A stretch of 7,322 bases of DNA. It comes from an uncultured Acidimicrobiia bacterium (GTDB taxonomy: Bacteria; Actinomycetota; Acidimicrobiia; Spongiisociales; UBA5794). Positions 1-6,867 of the stretch are shown piece after piece (within the stretch, counting starts at the first letter, position 1; each line of letters opens with the position of its first letter). Both the position numbers and the translations under genes were made by a program. The stretch covers positions 1 to 7,322 of the forward strand of contig CAJWGC010000054.1 in assembly GCA_913031525.1 (NCBI GenBank), written 5' to 3'. Below the pieces are notes generated by a model. The model ran no database searches. It was not told the origin of the DNA and worked only from the letters and a program-made list of their open reading frames with translations.

Positions 1-69
1 TTAGGTTTAACTCCCGCTTTTATGGGTATTGACATTGATGACGAAGGCAAAGTGACTGGGATTTTCTAG
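1..69 (+). CDS. C-terminal end of an unidentified protein (cut by window edge)
   Basis: Frame 1 is open from the first base to a TAG at 67-69 and encodes 22 residues that include AFMGIDIDDEGKVTGIF. The regular pattern (a hydrophobic strand, an acidic Asp-Asp-Glu-Gly turn, then a second strand ending in Ile-Phe) reads like a real C-terminal beta-hairpin rather than chance translation. The fragment is too short to assign to a family. The 5' part of the gene lies outside the window. No clear terminator follows the stop codon. Confidence 0.5.
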   Translation, partial: LGLTPAFMGIDIDDEGKVTGIF

Positions 70-331
70 AGGTTGGATGTCCGTCCAGGATGGTTTGTGT
101 TTCATGGGCGATCTTTCTAACGCCGCGGTGTGAACGGAGTGGACGGCCGGTGCACTTTCAGAAATTTAGGGTGCTCGAACGAGAGCGCAAATTGAGCAAT
201 GGCTAAGGTGAAAGACCCTGAATCTCGACTCTATCGAGCTGATGCACAGGTAAAAAGGCGCGATTCGGAGTGGGCTGTTTAGTCATCCTTTAAACTCCCG
301 TCGTTCCGTCGGACTGACGAAAGTCTGCGTT
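70..331. other. Intergenic spacer upstream of mshD
   Basis: This 262-base stretch has no convincing gene, tRNA or strong promoter. A 27-codon open frame at 199-282 lacks a ribosome binding site and is not called. Two weak inverted repeats are visible. GTTTA at 277-281 pairs with TAAAC at 291-295. CGTC at 299-302 pairs with GACG at 316-319 around an inner TCC/GGA pairing, just upstream of the mshD start. Neither is followed by a T-run. The mshD promoter must lie here if the gene is not co-transcribed with the upstream fragment, but I cannot place it. Confidence 0.4.
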
Positions 332-1243
332 GTGCAGGTCTTACCGACCATTCGCCAATACGAATCCAGTGATCTCGCGCTAGTGCTCCTTCTGATCGAC
401 CATGTATCGGGTCGTGAAGGCGAACCGGCCTTGAGCGATCACAAATCCCACCGCGTTTCGAATACTGCGGATGTGAAGGAGTTTGTTGCTCTCATCGATG
501 AGCACATAGTGGGATATCTACAAGCTGCTTGGCACCGGGCCTCGACTCTGGAGGAGGATGGTCATTGGGCTATAGAGGCGGTGTTAGGCGATTCTGTAGT
601 GGGGACAGAAGTTCTTTCGCTTTTACTAGACGCTGTGTTGACAGAAATACCCGAGGGAAAGATACGTATGTGGGCGTCTACCGCTGAACTTGTTGCTGCA
701 GCAGAAGCGCTTCGGTTGCAGAAGGTAAGACAATTATTGCGGTTACGGTTGGAGCGGTCAGATTTTCTTCCGATAGCAGTTTTCTCAAAAGGGGCAGAGA
801 TCGGCACCTTTGTGATAGATCGGGATGGCGCTGATTTTCTCAGTGTGAACAATGCAGCTTTTGCTGGTCACCCAGAGAATGGTGCGCTCAATCATGGAGA
901 TTTAGCAGAACGGATTGCTCAACCCTGGTTTGACGCAGAAGGTTTTGTTGTGATCCGAGATTGCGGGAAGATGATCGGATTCTGCTGGACAAAGGTCCAT
1001 GAAAATGGAACGGGAGAAATTTACATCATCGCTGTGCACCCGGAGTCGACGGGAAGGGGGATTGGGAGGAGGCTTCTGGCTGCAGGTTTGGAACACTTGT
1101 TTGGTAAGCGCGCGGTACCAAGCGTCATTCTCTACACCGAATCGGACAATTACGCGGCGCTAAAGATGTATGAGAGTGTTGGTTTTGCTATTGATCGCGA
1201 GATGGGACAATACGAATTGCCTCGTCATCAACCGAACGGCTGA
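332..1243 (+). CDS. mshD: Mycothiol synthase (two-domain GNAT acetyltransferase)
   Basis: MshD catalyses the last step of mycothiol synthesis, transferring acetyl from acetyl-CoA to the cysteine amine of Cys-GlcN-Ins in the cytoplasm. The 303 residues match the family length of about 300-315. Family hallmarks seen are VNNAAFAGHPENGAL (172-186), QPWFDAEGF (197-205), GFCWTKVH (216-223), EIYIIAVHP (229-237), the acetyl-CoA loop GRGIG (241-245) and LYTESDNYAALKMYESVGF (267-285). From recalled alignment with the Mycobacterium tuberculosis enzyme, Glu229 and Tyr280 correspond to its active-site Glu234 and Tyr294. The N-terminal GNAT half (about 1-145) is degenerate: the stretch at 83-97 lacks the glycine-rich acetyl-CoA loop, although WAS...AEALRLQKVRQLLRLRL is family-like. 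The GTG start at 332 gives an expected N-terminus, but its ribosome binding site is poor. The 3' end overlaps the convergent zinc-ribbon gene by 16 bases. Confidence 0.9.
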   Translation: MQVLPTIRQYESSDLALVLLLIDHVSGREGEPALSDHKSHRVSNTADVKEFVALIDEHIVGYLQAAWHRASTLEEDGHWAIEAVLGDSVVGTEVLSLLLDAVLTEIPEGKIRMWASTAELVAAAEALRLQKVRQLLRLRLERSDFLPIAVFSKGAEIGTFVIDRDGADFLSVNNAAFAGHPENGALNHGDLAERIAQPWFDAEGFVVIRDCGKMIGFCWTKVHENGTGEIYIIAVHPESTGRGIGRRLLAAGLEHLFGKRAVPSVILYTESDNYAALKMYESVGFAIDREMGQYELPRHQPNG

Positions 1244-1428
1244 TGACAGTTGGGGCATCGTGTATCCGACTCAATAGTGGCTGCATGGCACCATGGGCAG
1301 GGAAGGTCATCAGAGAACAAGGGGCTATTCCCCGTTTGGGAACGCAGAGATCCTGAGGACTGTCCGAGCCGAGCGGCGGCAACGACTCCACCAGCGACAA
1401 ATGCGCTTGCTACGAGCACTTCCACCAT
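1228..1428 (-). CDS. Small membrane-anchored zinc-ribbon protein
   Basis: This 66-residue protein has one hydrophobic N-terminal helix (about residues 2-20, VEVLVASAFVAGGVVAAARL). A polar linker follows, then a C-terminal zinc ribbon in which CPWC and CPNC are separated by ten residues, ending HQPFG. Two CxxC knuckles of this form bind zinc in many small bacterial proteins. The Arg-rich side after the helix suggests that the ribbon is cytoplasmic. I chose the ATG at 1426-1428 because GGGAGG (complement of 1435-1440) lies six bases upstream; an in-frame TTG at 1455 would add nine residues but is less well supported. The gene converges on mshD with a 16-base 3' overlap and diverges from thrS. 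The family and function are unknown. It could be regulatory or a membrane-complex subunit, but nothing here decides between these. Confidence 0.7.
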   Translation of the reverse strand: MVEVLVASAFVAGGVVAAARLGQSSGSLRSQTGNSPLFSDDLPCPWCHAATIESDTRCPNCHQPFG

Positions 1429-1434
1429 CAGTGT

Positions 1435-1440
1435 CCTCCC
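1435..1440 (-). promoter_or_regulatory. Ribosome binding site of the zinc-ribbon gene
   Basis: Read on the minus strand, GGGAGG lies six bases before the ATG at 1428. This near-ideal Shine-Dalgarno match decides the start in favour of this ATG over the upstream in-frame TTG at 1455. Confidence 0.65.
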
Positions 1441-1466
1441 ATCGATTCTGGCCAAGTCAGGTTAGG

Positions 1467-1484
1467 TTCGCTAAGCGAATTTTT
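1467..1484 (+). terminator. Short hairpin followed by a T-run
   Basis: TTCGC (1467-1471) and GCGAA (1475-1479) form a five-base-pair stem with a TAA loop, followed directly by TTTTT (1480-1484). This is the form of an intrinsic terminator for plus-strand transcripts. It could stop read-through from mshD before thrS, after the transcript has crossed the antisense zinc-ribbon gene. The stem is short, so this is tentative. Confidence 0.25.
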
Positions 1485-1642
1485 CGCGCATTTACTCGAA
1501 GTTGAACTCACTCAGGCGCTCGGCAAGGTCGATAGAGGAGGCTCATCTTCTGAGGTATGTGTTCCTCGAAGTCTTGGCCGTGCTGCTCGGCTACCGTAAT
1601 TCAAGGGTTACACAGACCTTACGTGCTGTCGATTATCCTTGT

Positions 1643-1667
1643 TGCCTCTAGCAGGGCTGAGAGGGCA
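1643..1667 (+). promoter_or_regulatory. Predicted hairpin over the thrS ribosome binding site
   Basis: In the leader RNA just before thrS, TGCC (1643-1646) pairs with GGCA (1664-1667), TCT (1647-1649) with AGA (1660-1662), and AGC (1650-1652) with GCT (1656-1658). That leaves two single-base bulges (1659 and 1663) and an AGG loop. The 3' arm contains the only Shine-Dalgarno-like sequence, GAGAGGG (1659-1665), which ends just before the ATG at 1669. The folded form would hide the ribosome binding site. The pairing is visible in the sequence; any regulatory role is inference. Confidence 0.35.
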
Positions 1668-1668
1668 G

Positions 1669-3597
1669 ATGACAGTAAGACTCACCTTTCCCGACGCCTC
1701 CGTGCACCGATATTCAGACGGGATAACCGGAGCTGATGTGGCTGCAGAGATCGGGTCTCGTCTTGCTGCTGCCGCGGTTGCTATCAAACTTGATGGAGAA
1801 TTCTTTGACCTAGATCGAGAGATACCTGGAGACGCTGCCTTTGAGGTCGTCACCGAAGCCTCTGAAGATGGTCGCCACGTGTTGCGTCACTCGGCAGCCC
1901 ACGTTATGGCACAAGCTGTTCTAGATCTTTTCCCCAGAGCGAAGTTTGCTATCGGGCCTCCGATTGAGGATGGATTTTATTACGACTTCGGGGTGGAACG
2001 CCCGTTTACTCCGGAAGATATGAATCGCATCGAAACCCGGATGATTGAGATCGTTAAGCAAGATCAGCCGTTTGAGCGTGATGTCATGAGCATCGAAGAG
2101 GCACGTGAATTGTTCTCCGAACAGCCGTTCAAATTGGAAATTATTAATGGTGTTGATGTAGGCGAAGGGGTAGACGGGTCCGAGGTATCGGTCTATCGAA
2201 ATCTCGACTTTGTGGACCTGTGCAGAGGCCCACATTTGAGGTCGACCGGTCGAATCAAGGCTGTCAAACTTATGAGAACTGCTGGGGCCTATTGGAGAGG
2301 TGACGAGACAAAGCCGCAATTACAGCGAATATACGGGACAGCATGGGAATCTAAGGCAGAGCTTGAAGCGTATCGTGAAAGGCTAGAGGAAGCGCATAAG
2401 CGAGATCATCGCAAGCTCGGAATCGAACTAGATCTCTTCTCTTTTCCTGCTGAGCTTGGGGGCGGTCTTGCTGTGTGGCACCCGAAAGGAGGCTTGATCC
2501 GCAAGGAGATCGAGGATTACAGCCGCCGAACCCATCTAGCGAATGGTTATGAGATCGTCGCTACTCCTCACTTAGCGAAGGCGGAGTTGTGGAATACATC
2601 CGGCCATCTGGATTTCTATGCCGAAGGTATGTACCCGGGGATGCAGCTAGATCACGAAGTCGAATATCGGCTCAAGCCAATGAATTGTCCGTTCCACATT
2701 TTGATTTATCGAAGCAAGGGCCGAAGCTATCGGAACCTTCCGTTGAGACTTTACGAGTTGGGCACTGTTTATCGTTATGAGCGATCAGGAGTGCTTCACG
2801 GTTTGCTTCGTGCACGCGGCTTCACACAGGACGACAGTCACATCTTTTCTCTGGAGTCTCAGTTAGGAGATGAGCTTCAGAACTTGCTCGATTTCACTCT
2901 GATGGTGCTGCGCGATTTCGGTTTCCAGGATTTCGAGGCCGATCTTTCGACTAGACCAGAGAAATTCGTCGGAGAGGAAGGTTCGTGGAAGAGGGCAGAG
3001 GAAGCCCTTCGTGGCGCTCTCGAAGTAGCTGAATTGACATATGAGGTGGCAGAGGGGGAGGGCGCCTTCTACGGCCCCAAGATCGATGTTCATGTGCGCG
3101 ACGCGATCGGCAGACGTTGGCAACTTTCAACCCTACAGGTGGATTTTGCTCAGCCAGAAAATTTTGACCTGGTCTATGCCACTGACGGCAACACCCGGGG
3201 TCGTCCCGTGATGATCCATCGCGCCTTGATGGGGTCTATTGAGCGTTTTGTGGGAATTCTCGTGGAGCACTATGCCGGGGCTCTGCCAGGATGGTTGTCG
3301 CCTGTCCAGGCAACCATTGTTCCGGTGGCAGATCGGCATGTGAGTTATGCCGCTGAGGTAGCGTCTTCCTTATCTGGATCAGGTTTGAGGGCTGAAGTAG
3401 ATCACGCGCGTGATTCGGTAGGAGAGAAAATTCGTCGTGCGGTGACTCACAAACATCCGGCTGTGATTGTCGTAGGTGACAAGGACATTGAAGAAGGTAC
3501 AGTCGGCTTGCGTTTGCGAGGTGCAGATAGAGAAAAGCGAGGCGTGATGCTCAGCGATGCAGCGCGCGAGATTTCTGAATATTGTAAACGGCCCTGA
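1669..3597 (+). CDS. thrS: Threonyl-tRNA synthetase
   Basis: This class II synthetase charges tRNA-Thr with threonine in the cytoplasm. Its 642 residues are the usual full length. Domains in order are TGS (about 1-61), the editing domain (about 62-225), the catalytic core (about 245-540) and the anticodon-binding domain (about 545-642). The editing site that removes mischarged serine looks intact, with HSAAH (His74, His78) and DLCRGPH (Cys185, His189). The zinc and threonine site is Cys340 (MNCPFH), His391 (TQDDSHIF) and His517 (MIHRALMGS). Motif 2 is RYERSG (369-374) and motif 3 includes Arg526 (GSIERFVGI). I chose the ATG at 1669 because MTVRLTFPD is the standard ThrRS N-terminus and a Shine-Dalgarno-like GAGAGGG precedes it; a TTG at 1639 would add ten atypical residues. 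The next gene starts 87 bases downstream, so co-transcription is possible but not shown. Confidence 0.97.
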   Translation: MTVRLTFPDASVHRYSDGITGADVAAEIGSRLAAAAVAIKLDGEFFDLDREIPGDAAFEVVTEASEDGRHVLRHSAAHVMAQAVLDLFPRAKFAIGPPIEDGFYYDFGVERPFTPEDMNRIETRMIEIVKQDQPFERDVMSIEEARELFSEQPFKLEIINGVDVGEGVDGSEVSVYRNLDFVDLCRGPHLRSTGRIKAVKLMRTAGAYWRGDETKPQLQRIYGTAWESKAELEAYRERLEEAHKRDHRKLGIELDLFSFPAELGGGLAVWHPKGGLIRKEIEDYSRRTHLANGYEIVATPHLAKAELWNTSGHLDFYAEGMYPGMQLDHEVEYRLKPMNCPFHILIYRSKGRSYRNLPLRLYELGTVYRYERSGVLHGLLRARGFTQDDSHIFSLESQLGDELQNLLDFTLMVLRDFGFQDFEADLSTRPEKFVGEEGSWKRAEEALRGALEVAELTYEVAEGEGAFYGPKIDVHVRDAIGRRWQLSTLQVDFAQPENFDLVYATDGNTRGRPVMIHRALMGSIERFVGILVEHYAGALPGWLSPVQATIVPVADRHVSYAAEVASSLSGSGLRAEVDHARDSVGEKIRRAVTHKHPAVIVVGDKDIEEGTVGLRLRGADREKRGVMLSDAAREISEYCKRP

Positions 3598-3620
3598 TGG
3601 CAAGGTTGTCATACTTACCA

Positions 3621-3644
3621 TGCAGATGAGATCAGCATTCTGCA
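3621..3644. repeat. Imperfect inverted repeat between thrS and the transporter
   Basis: TGCAGATG (3621-3628) pairs with CATTCTGCA (3636-3644), giving eight base pairs with one bulged T around a seven-base loop. No T-run follows, so it is not a classical terminator. It may be an RNA structure between thrS and the transporter gene or an operator for the latter. Confidence 0.3.
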
Positions 3645-3684
3645 GCCGAGCCGCATTCGATGTTGGTGACTTAAGGGTGATTTG

Positions 3685-6312
3685 ATGAAGAAACTTGTTA
3701 AGGGCCTATCTCGACTCGTTGGGCATTACCCCCTCCCTGTATTGATTGTTGTCATTTCTATTTCTCTTGTGTTTTTGTATTTCTCAACTGAAGTCGAGTA
3801 TGTGGATGGGAATGAAGGTTTCGCTCCTGACGCCGAAGAACTTTTAGCAAGTGAACGTATCAGAGGGTTGTTCGGCGACGGTTCCTCTGCGTCGGTACTT
3901 CAAGTGGTTATTGGCTCTGATAATGGCGACGTGATGACGACCGATGGTCTGGCTGCTGTGCGCGCAGTGCAGAACGTCGTAGAACAGTCTGATCTGAGAA
4001 GTTTGATCGTCGATTCTCCCAATCAGCCGGGGATCGTTTCATATTTACTTCCCGTCCAGCAGGGAATTGGATTAGGTCGGGTCGGAGAACCTGAATCTGA
4101 TGCAATGTTGAAACAGGCGTATACCGTCGCTTCCGCGTATCTACCGGTGGATATTGGCGCGATCGCACAGCAACTCCTTTCGAAGGATCAGGATTTCGAA
4201 ACGGTGACGGCCTCCAAAGGGCTTGTACTCATTTTTCTTGACGCCCCTGGTTTTGACGAGGTAGTCGACGTGGAGGGTTTCTTTCCTGCTGAGGATTTCC
4301 AGGATTTCACTGCTCTAGAAGAACAGGTGGCTCGGGAGATTCGTTCCGCTGCTCTGCCGGCTGGATACTCAGCGGAGCCGTTTGCTTTCGAGCTGATTTT
4401 CGGGAGCGATGATGAGTTCCAAAAGGAGATAGGCCGTTTATTCGGAATGGCTTTCGGGATCATCGTCATCATTCTCCTGTTTGTGTACTGGGTTAAGCCT
4501 CAACGCGGAAGATCGTTGTTTCCGGGGACGCGCAGGACTCTTGCTGACATGTCCCTCACAATGGCTGCAATCATGCTTGCGATTACTTGGATGAACGGGA
4601 TCGGGGTGCTTCTCGGTCCTAGATATCTTGATTTAATTGACGACTTCGGTCCAATGAATCAGATCATTCCGATTCTTCTTATTGGTCTGGGGGTCGACTA
4701 TGCGATTCATTTGACAACGCGTTATCGCGAAGAAGTAGGCCTTGCCGGAGACGTGACTGGCGGCATGCTCAAATCGATCCATACGGTGGGTATCGCACTC
4801 GTGCTTGTCACTGTCACGACGGCCGTTGGGTTCCTCACGAATCTGGTCAGCCCGATACCAGCGCTGAGTAGCTTCGGCCTTTTGGCAGCTGTCGGTATCG
4901 CTTCATCCTTCATAATCATGTTGACGTTCGTTGCATCGTTCCGCATCTTGATGGACCGACGCGCCGAACGTCTTGGTCGCCTACCGGTTCAACAGCTAGC
5001 CACTACAAGGGATCGACTGCTACCCAAGCTCATTGGGCGGCTTTCGATCCTGGCAGAACGCTTTGCTGTGCAGACGGTCGCTGCTGCGGTAATTGTCGGT
5101 GTCGTTGGTTTTATGGGAGTGTTGCAACTTAAGGCAGAGTTCTCGGTGACCGACTTTGTTCCGCGTCCGAATCCTTTGCTGTCAACTTTTGAGACTTTGA
5201 TCGACGATTTCGGCGGGGGCTTCGGGGAGACGACCCAGGTAGTAGTGGAGGGTGAGGTAGCCACTCCTGCCGCGCATAATGCCTTGATCGAGGCCACCGA
5301 CAATCTTCGAGATACCGAAAACGTCTTGTTGTTTGGAGATCAGCCAGCTGTGGAATCCATTCTGGGTCTTATCGCGACTTTGACAGATGAGACTGGACCG
5401 CGATTTTCTCCCGACTTCGCGGCCGCTGCTGCAGCCGCAGGAATGGGGGAGGACCTTCGAGTGTCAGGAGATGGCGACGTTACCGGGCTTTACAGCACTC
5501 TTTTCGAGGTCGCCCCTGCGGAATCCAGCCGCGTTCTGAGTCGAGATGGTGACGGTGCGTTCGTTGCCTTACTGCTAACTATTACCACTCAAGGAGGTGA
5601 ATCTGGAGCATCCAATCTGAACGCTGCAATACGTGATGATTTCATCCCCGTCAAGGACGTTGGTCTCAGTGCAGTCCCGACATCGGATGAGATTATTAAC
5701 GATGTTGTGGTTACATCGTTGAGCGATTCACAGCTGTCATCGTTGGTGATCACGATTCTTGCAGCTGCGGTTCTCCTCATGGCCAACTTCTTTGTTGAAG
5801 CACGACGACCAGGACTGGGTCTTATCACCATTTTCCCGGTTGCTCTCGTCATGTTGTGGGCTTTCGGACTGATGCCTGTTCTGGGACTTTCCTTTGGGCC
5901 GGTAACGGCGACTGTTTCAGCTCTTGCAATAGGAATAGGTGTTCCTTACATGATTCATATCACTCATCGTTACCAAGAGGATCGAACGCGTTTTCCCACA
6001 CCTGAAGCAGCGATTAGATCAACCATGGTCAATACAGGTGGTGCGCTCGCTGGATCTGCCTTTACCACAGTTGCTGGTTTCGGAATTTTGGTGACTGGTT
6101 CGCTGGTTCCTTTCCAACAACTCGGACTCGTGACTGCCTATACCATCGCGATGGCGCTTGTTGGTGCTGTGGTCGTGTTACCCAGTCTCCTTATCTTGTG
6201 GGATCGCTGGCATCGACGGCGTGGGGAAAATCCGATCGATGAGAATCGACGAGAGCATTCAGTAGGTACGGTCAATTCGGAAGCAGGAGATCGAGGAATC
6301 CCAGGATCATGA
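3685..6312 (+). CDS. RND/MMPL-family transporter, HAE3-like, 12 membrane helices
   Basis: This 875-residue inner-membrane protein has the duplicated RND layout. Helix 1 is at about 17-33, followed by a large extracytoplasmic domain (35-250), helices 2-6 (about 253-420), helix 7 (about 462-480), a second large domain (482-683) and helices 8-12 (about 685-838). Helices 2-6 resemble a sterol-sensing-type domain. Helix 4 carries GLGVDYAIHLTTRYREE, with Asp338 the expected proton-relay residue. The matching helix 10 motif is GIGVPYMIHITHRYQED, so Pro754 stands where many relatives have Asp. Relatives export lipids or other hydrophobic compounds using proton motive force; the substrate here is unknown. 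No periplasmic adaptor or outer-membrane channel gene is adjacent, as is usual for MMPL/HAE3 proteins. The ATG at 3685 has AGGG seven bases upstream, better than the adjacent TTG at 3682. The stop overlaps the next gene by ATGA. Confidence 0.88.
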   Translation: MKKLVKGLSRLVGHYPLPVLIVVISISLVFLYFSTEVEYVDGNEGFAPDAEELLASERIRGLFGDGSSASVLQVVIGSDNGDVMTTDGLAAVRAVQNVVEQSDLRSLIVDSPNQPGIVSYLLPVQQGIGLGRVGEPESDAMLKQAYTVASAYLPVDIGAIAQQLLSKDQDFETVTASKGLVLIFLDAPGFDEVVDVEGFFPAEDFQDFTALEEQVAREIRSAALPAGYSAEPFAFELIFGSDDEFQKEIGRLFGMAFGIIVIILLFVYWVKPQRGRSLFPGTRRTLADMSLTMAAIMLAITWMNGIGVLLGPRYLDLIDDFGPMNQIIPILLIGLGVDYAIHLTTRYREEVGLAGDVTGGMLKSIHTVGIALVLVTVTTAVGFLTNLVSPIPALSSFGLLAAVGIASSFIIMLTFVASFRILMDRRAERLGRLPVQQLATTRDRLLPKLIGRLSILAERFAVQTVAAAVIVGVVGFMGVLQLKAEFSVTDFVPRPNPLLSTFETLIDDFGGGFGETTQVVVEGEVATPAAHNALIEATDNLRDTENVLLFGDQPAVESILGLIATLTDETGPRFSPDFAAAAAAAGMGEDLRVSGDGDVTGLYSTLFEVAPAESSRVLSRDGDGAFVALLLTITTQGGESGASNLNAAIRDDFIPVKDVGLSAVPTSDEIINDVVVTSLSDSQLSSLVITILAAAVLLMANFFVEARRPGLGLITIFPVALVMLWAFGLMPVLGLSFGPVTATVSALAIGIGVPYMIHITHRYQEDRTRFPTPEAAIRSTMVNTGGALAGSAFTTVAGFGILVTGSLVPFQQLGLVTAYTIAMALVGAVVVLPSLLILWDRWHRRRGENPIDENRREHSVGTVNSEAGDRGIPGS

Positions 6313-6809
6313 CGTATAGAGAAGGCGCTGATCGAAGGGGGATTGAGATTCCGGCGGAGCTTGCTGCCAGTGAACGCATCCCAGATGATCTCGATGCCAA
6401 TGCAATGGTCGACTACACCATTCCGAACACTGCTCGTCGTCGTCGGGCGAGTTACGTTTATTTGGTGGCGGCAGTGGTTGGTACGGCGGCTGCCGTGGCA
6501 GGAGTCAGCGTCGGTTTTTGGTTCTTTGTGGCATTGTCGACGGCTATCTCTGCGTATCACTTTTTTGCAGGCCGAGATCTGAGAGTGAAAGAAAAAGAGG
6601 CCCTCGACGTAGCCAATCGCCGCGCTCTATTTACCGTAGGTCATGCTTCTGCAGTTGTCGGTTTTGAAGGATTATTTGCGCGTCCTGTTTGGAACGTACT
6701 TCTTTTTTCTGCCGACGATCCGCCAACAGAACGTGCCCTGATCCGCGTTGACGGTTCTACCGGAGAAGTGGTGGACTCCTACCAAGAAGCTATTAGCGAC
6801 ACGGAATGA
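6309..6809 (+). CDS. Small protein with two membrane helices and a PepSY-like tail, coupled to the transporter
   Basis: I do not recognise this 166-residue protein as a named family. A charged N-terminal segment of about 45 residues ends in RRRR (43-46). Two hydrophobic helices follow at about 47-66 and 68-87, joined by a very short turn, then a basic stretch (GRDLRVKEKE) and a soluble tail. The positive charges on both outer sides suggest that both termini are cytoplasmic. The tail has a strand pattern, PVWNVLLFS (126-134) and ALIRVDGSTGEVVDSYQEA (143-161), that resembles PepSY-like domains with their V-D-x-x-T-G-E-V ending; this is pattern recognition, not a confirmed match. The start codon overlaps the transporter stop (ATGA), which implies translational coupling and suggests an accessory role for the transporter. 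The gene ends before a convergent citrate synthase gene. Confidence 0.75.
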   Translation: MTYREGADRRGIEIPAELAASERIPDDLDANAMVDYTIPNTARRRRASYVYLVAAVVGTAAAVAGVSVGFWFFVALSTAISAYHFFAGRDLRVKEKEALDVANRRALFTVGHASAVVGFEGLFARPVWNVLLFSADDPPTERALIRVDGSTGEVVDSYQEAISDTE

Positions 6810-6848
6810 ATTTCACTTTTTCAGGGATATAATTCTGCAATTCGGAAT

Positions 6849-6867
6849 TCCAGGATTGAATCCTGGA
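6849..6867. terminator. Perfect 19-base inverted repeat in a convergent spacer
   Basis: Nine bases at 6849-6857 (TCCAGGATT) are perfectly complementary to 6859-6867 (AATCCTGGA) around a single central G, making a strong hairpin in either RNA strand. It lies between two converging genes, where a bidirectional terminator is expected. Neither side has a T-run immediately after the stem, so it could instead be an RNA-stabilising structure or a protein-binding palindrome. The overlapping alternative pairing CCTGG (6862-6866) with CCAGG (6879-6883) is mutually exclusive with it. Confidence 0.4.

Larger units (their letters stand above)
1429..1668. other. Divergent spacer between the zinc-ribbon gene and thrS
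   Basis: These 240 bases must carry the promoters of both flanking genes. A weak sigma-70-like candidate for thrS is TTACAC (1608-1613) and GATTAT (1631-1636) with a 17-base gap; the -35 match is poor and the -10 matches four of six positions. I looked for a T-box leader, which controls thrS in many Firmicutes, and did not see the conserved AGGGTGG-type box or a matching antiterminator. A 59-codon open frame at 1557-1736 overlaps thrS in another frame and looks accidental. Confidence 0.35.

Noticed and set aside
199..282. A 27-codon plus-strand open frame starting MAKVKDPESRLYRADAQ in the mshD upstream spacer.
   Set aside because: There is no recognisable ribosome binding site, no known family and no supporting context; a frame this short is expected by chance.
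1188..1400. A minus-strand open frame overlapping both mshD and the zinc-ribbon gene.
   Set aside because: It runs on the same strand as the zinc-ribbon gene in another frame, has no domain pattern and its start lies inside that gene.
1250..1505. Two plus-strand open frames of about 70 codons between mshD and thrS.
   Set aside because: They lie opposite the zinc-ribbon gene, have low-complexity translations and lack ribosome binding sites, while the minus frame has conserved CxxC motifs and a good start.
1456..1668. Possible T-box riboswitch upstream of thrS.
   Set aside because: I could not find the conserved T-box sequence, a specifier loop or a terminator/antiterminator pair; GGGTTACACAGACC is only a superficial resemblance.
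1557..1736. A 59-codon open frame starting at ATG 1557 with a GAGG-like site, considered as a leader peptide for thrS.
   Set aside because: It has no run of threonine codons, overlaps the start of thrS in another frame, and its translation is Arg/Ser/Cys-rich like a shadow frame.
1921..2319. A 132-codon minus-strand open frame inside thrS.
   Set aside because: It lies wholly antisense to a certain housekeeping gene, and its translation shows no domain or plausible start region.
6138..6560. A 140-codon minus-strand open frame across the transporter/small membrane protein junction.
   Set aside because: Its translation is Arg/Ser/Thr-rich with no hydrophobic or domain pattern, typical of the antisense of coding DNA, and both sense frames are well supported.
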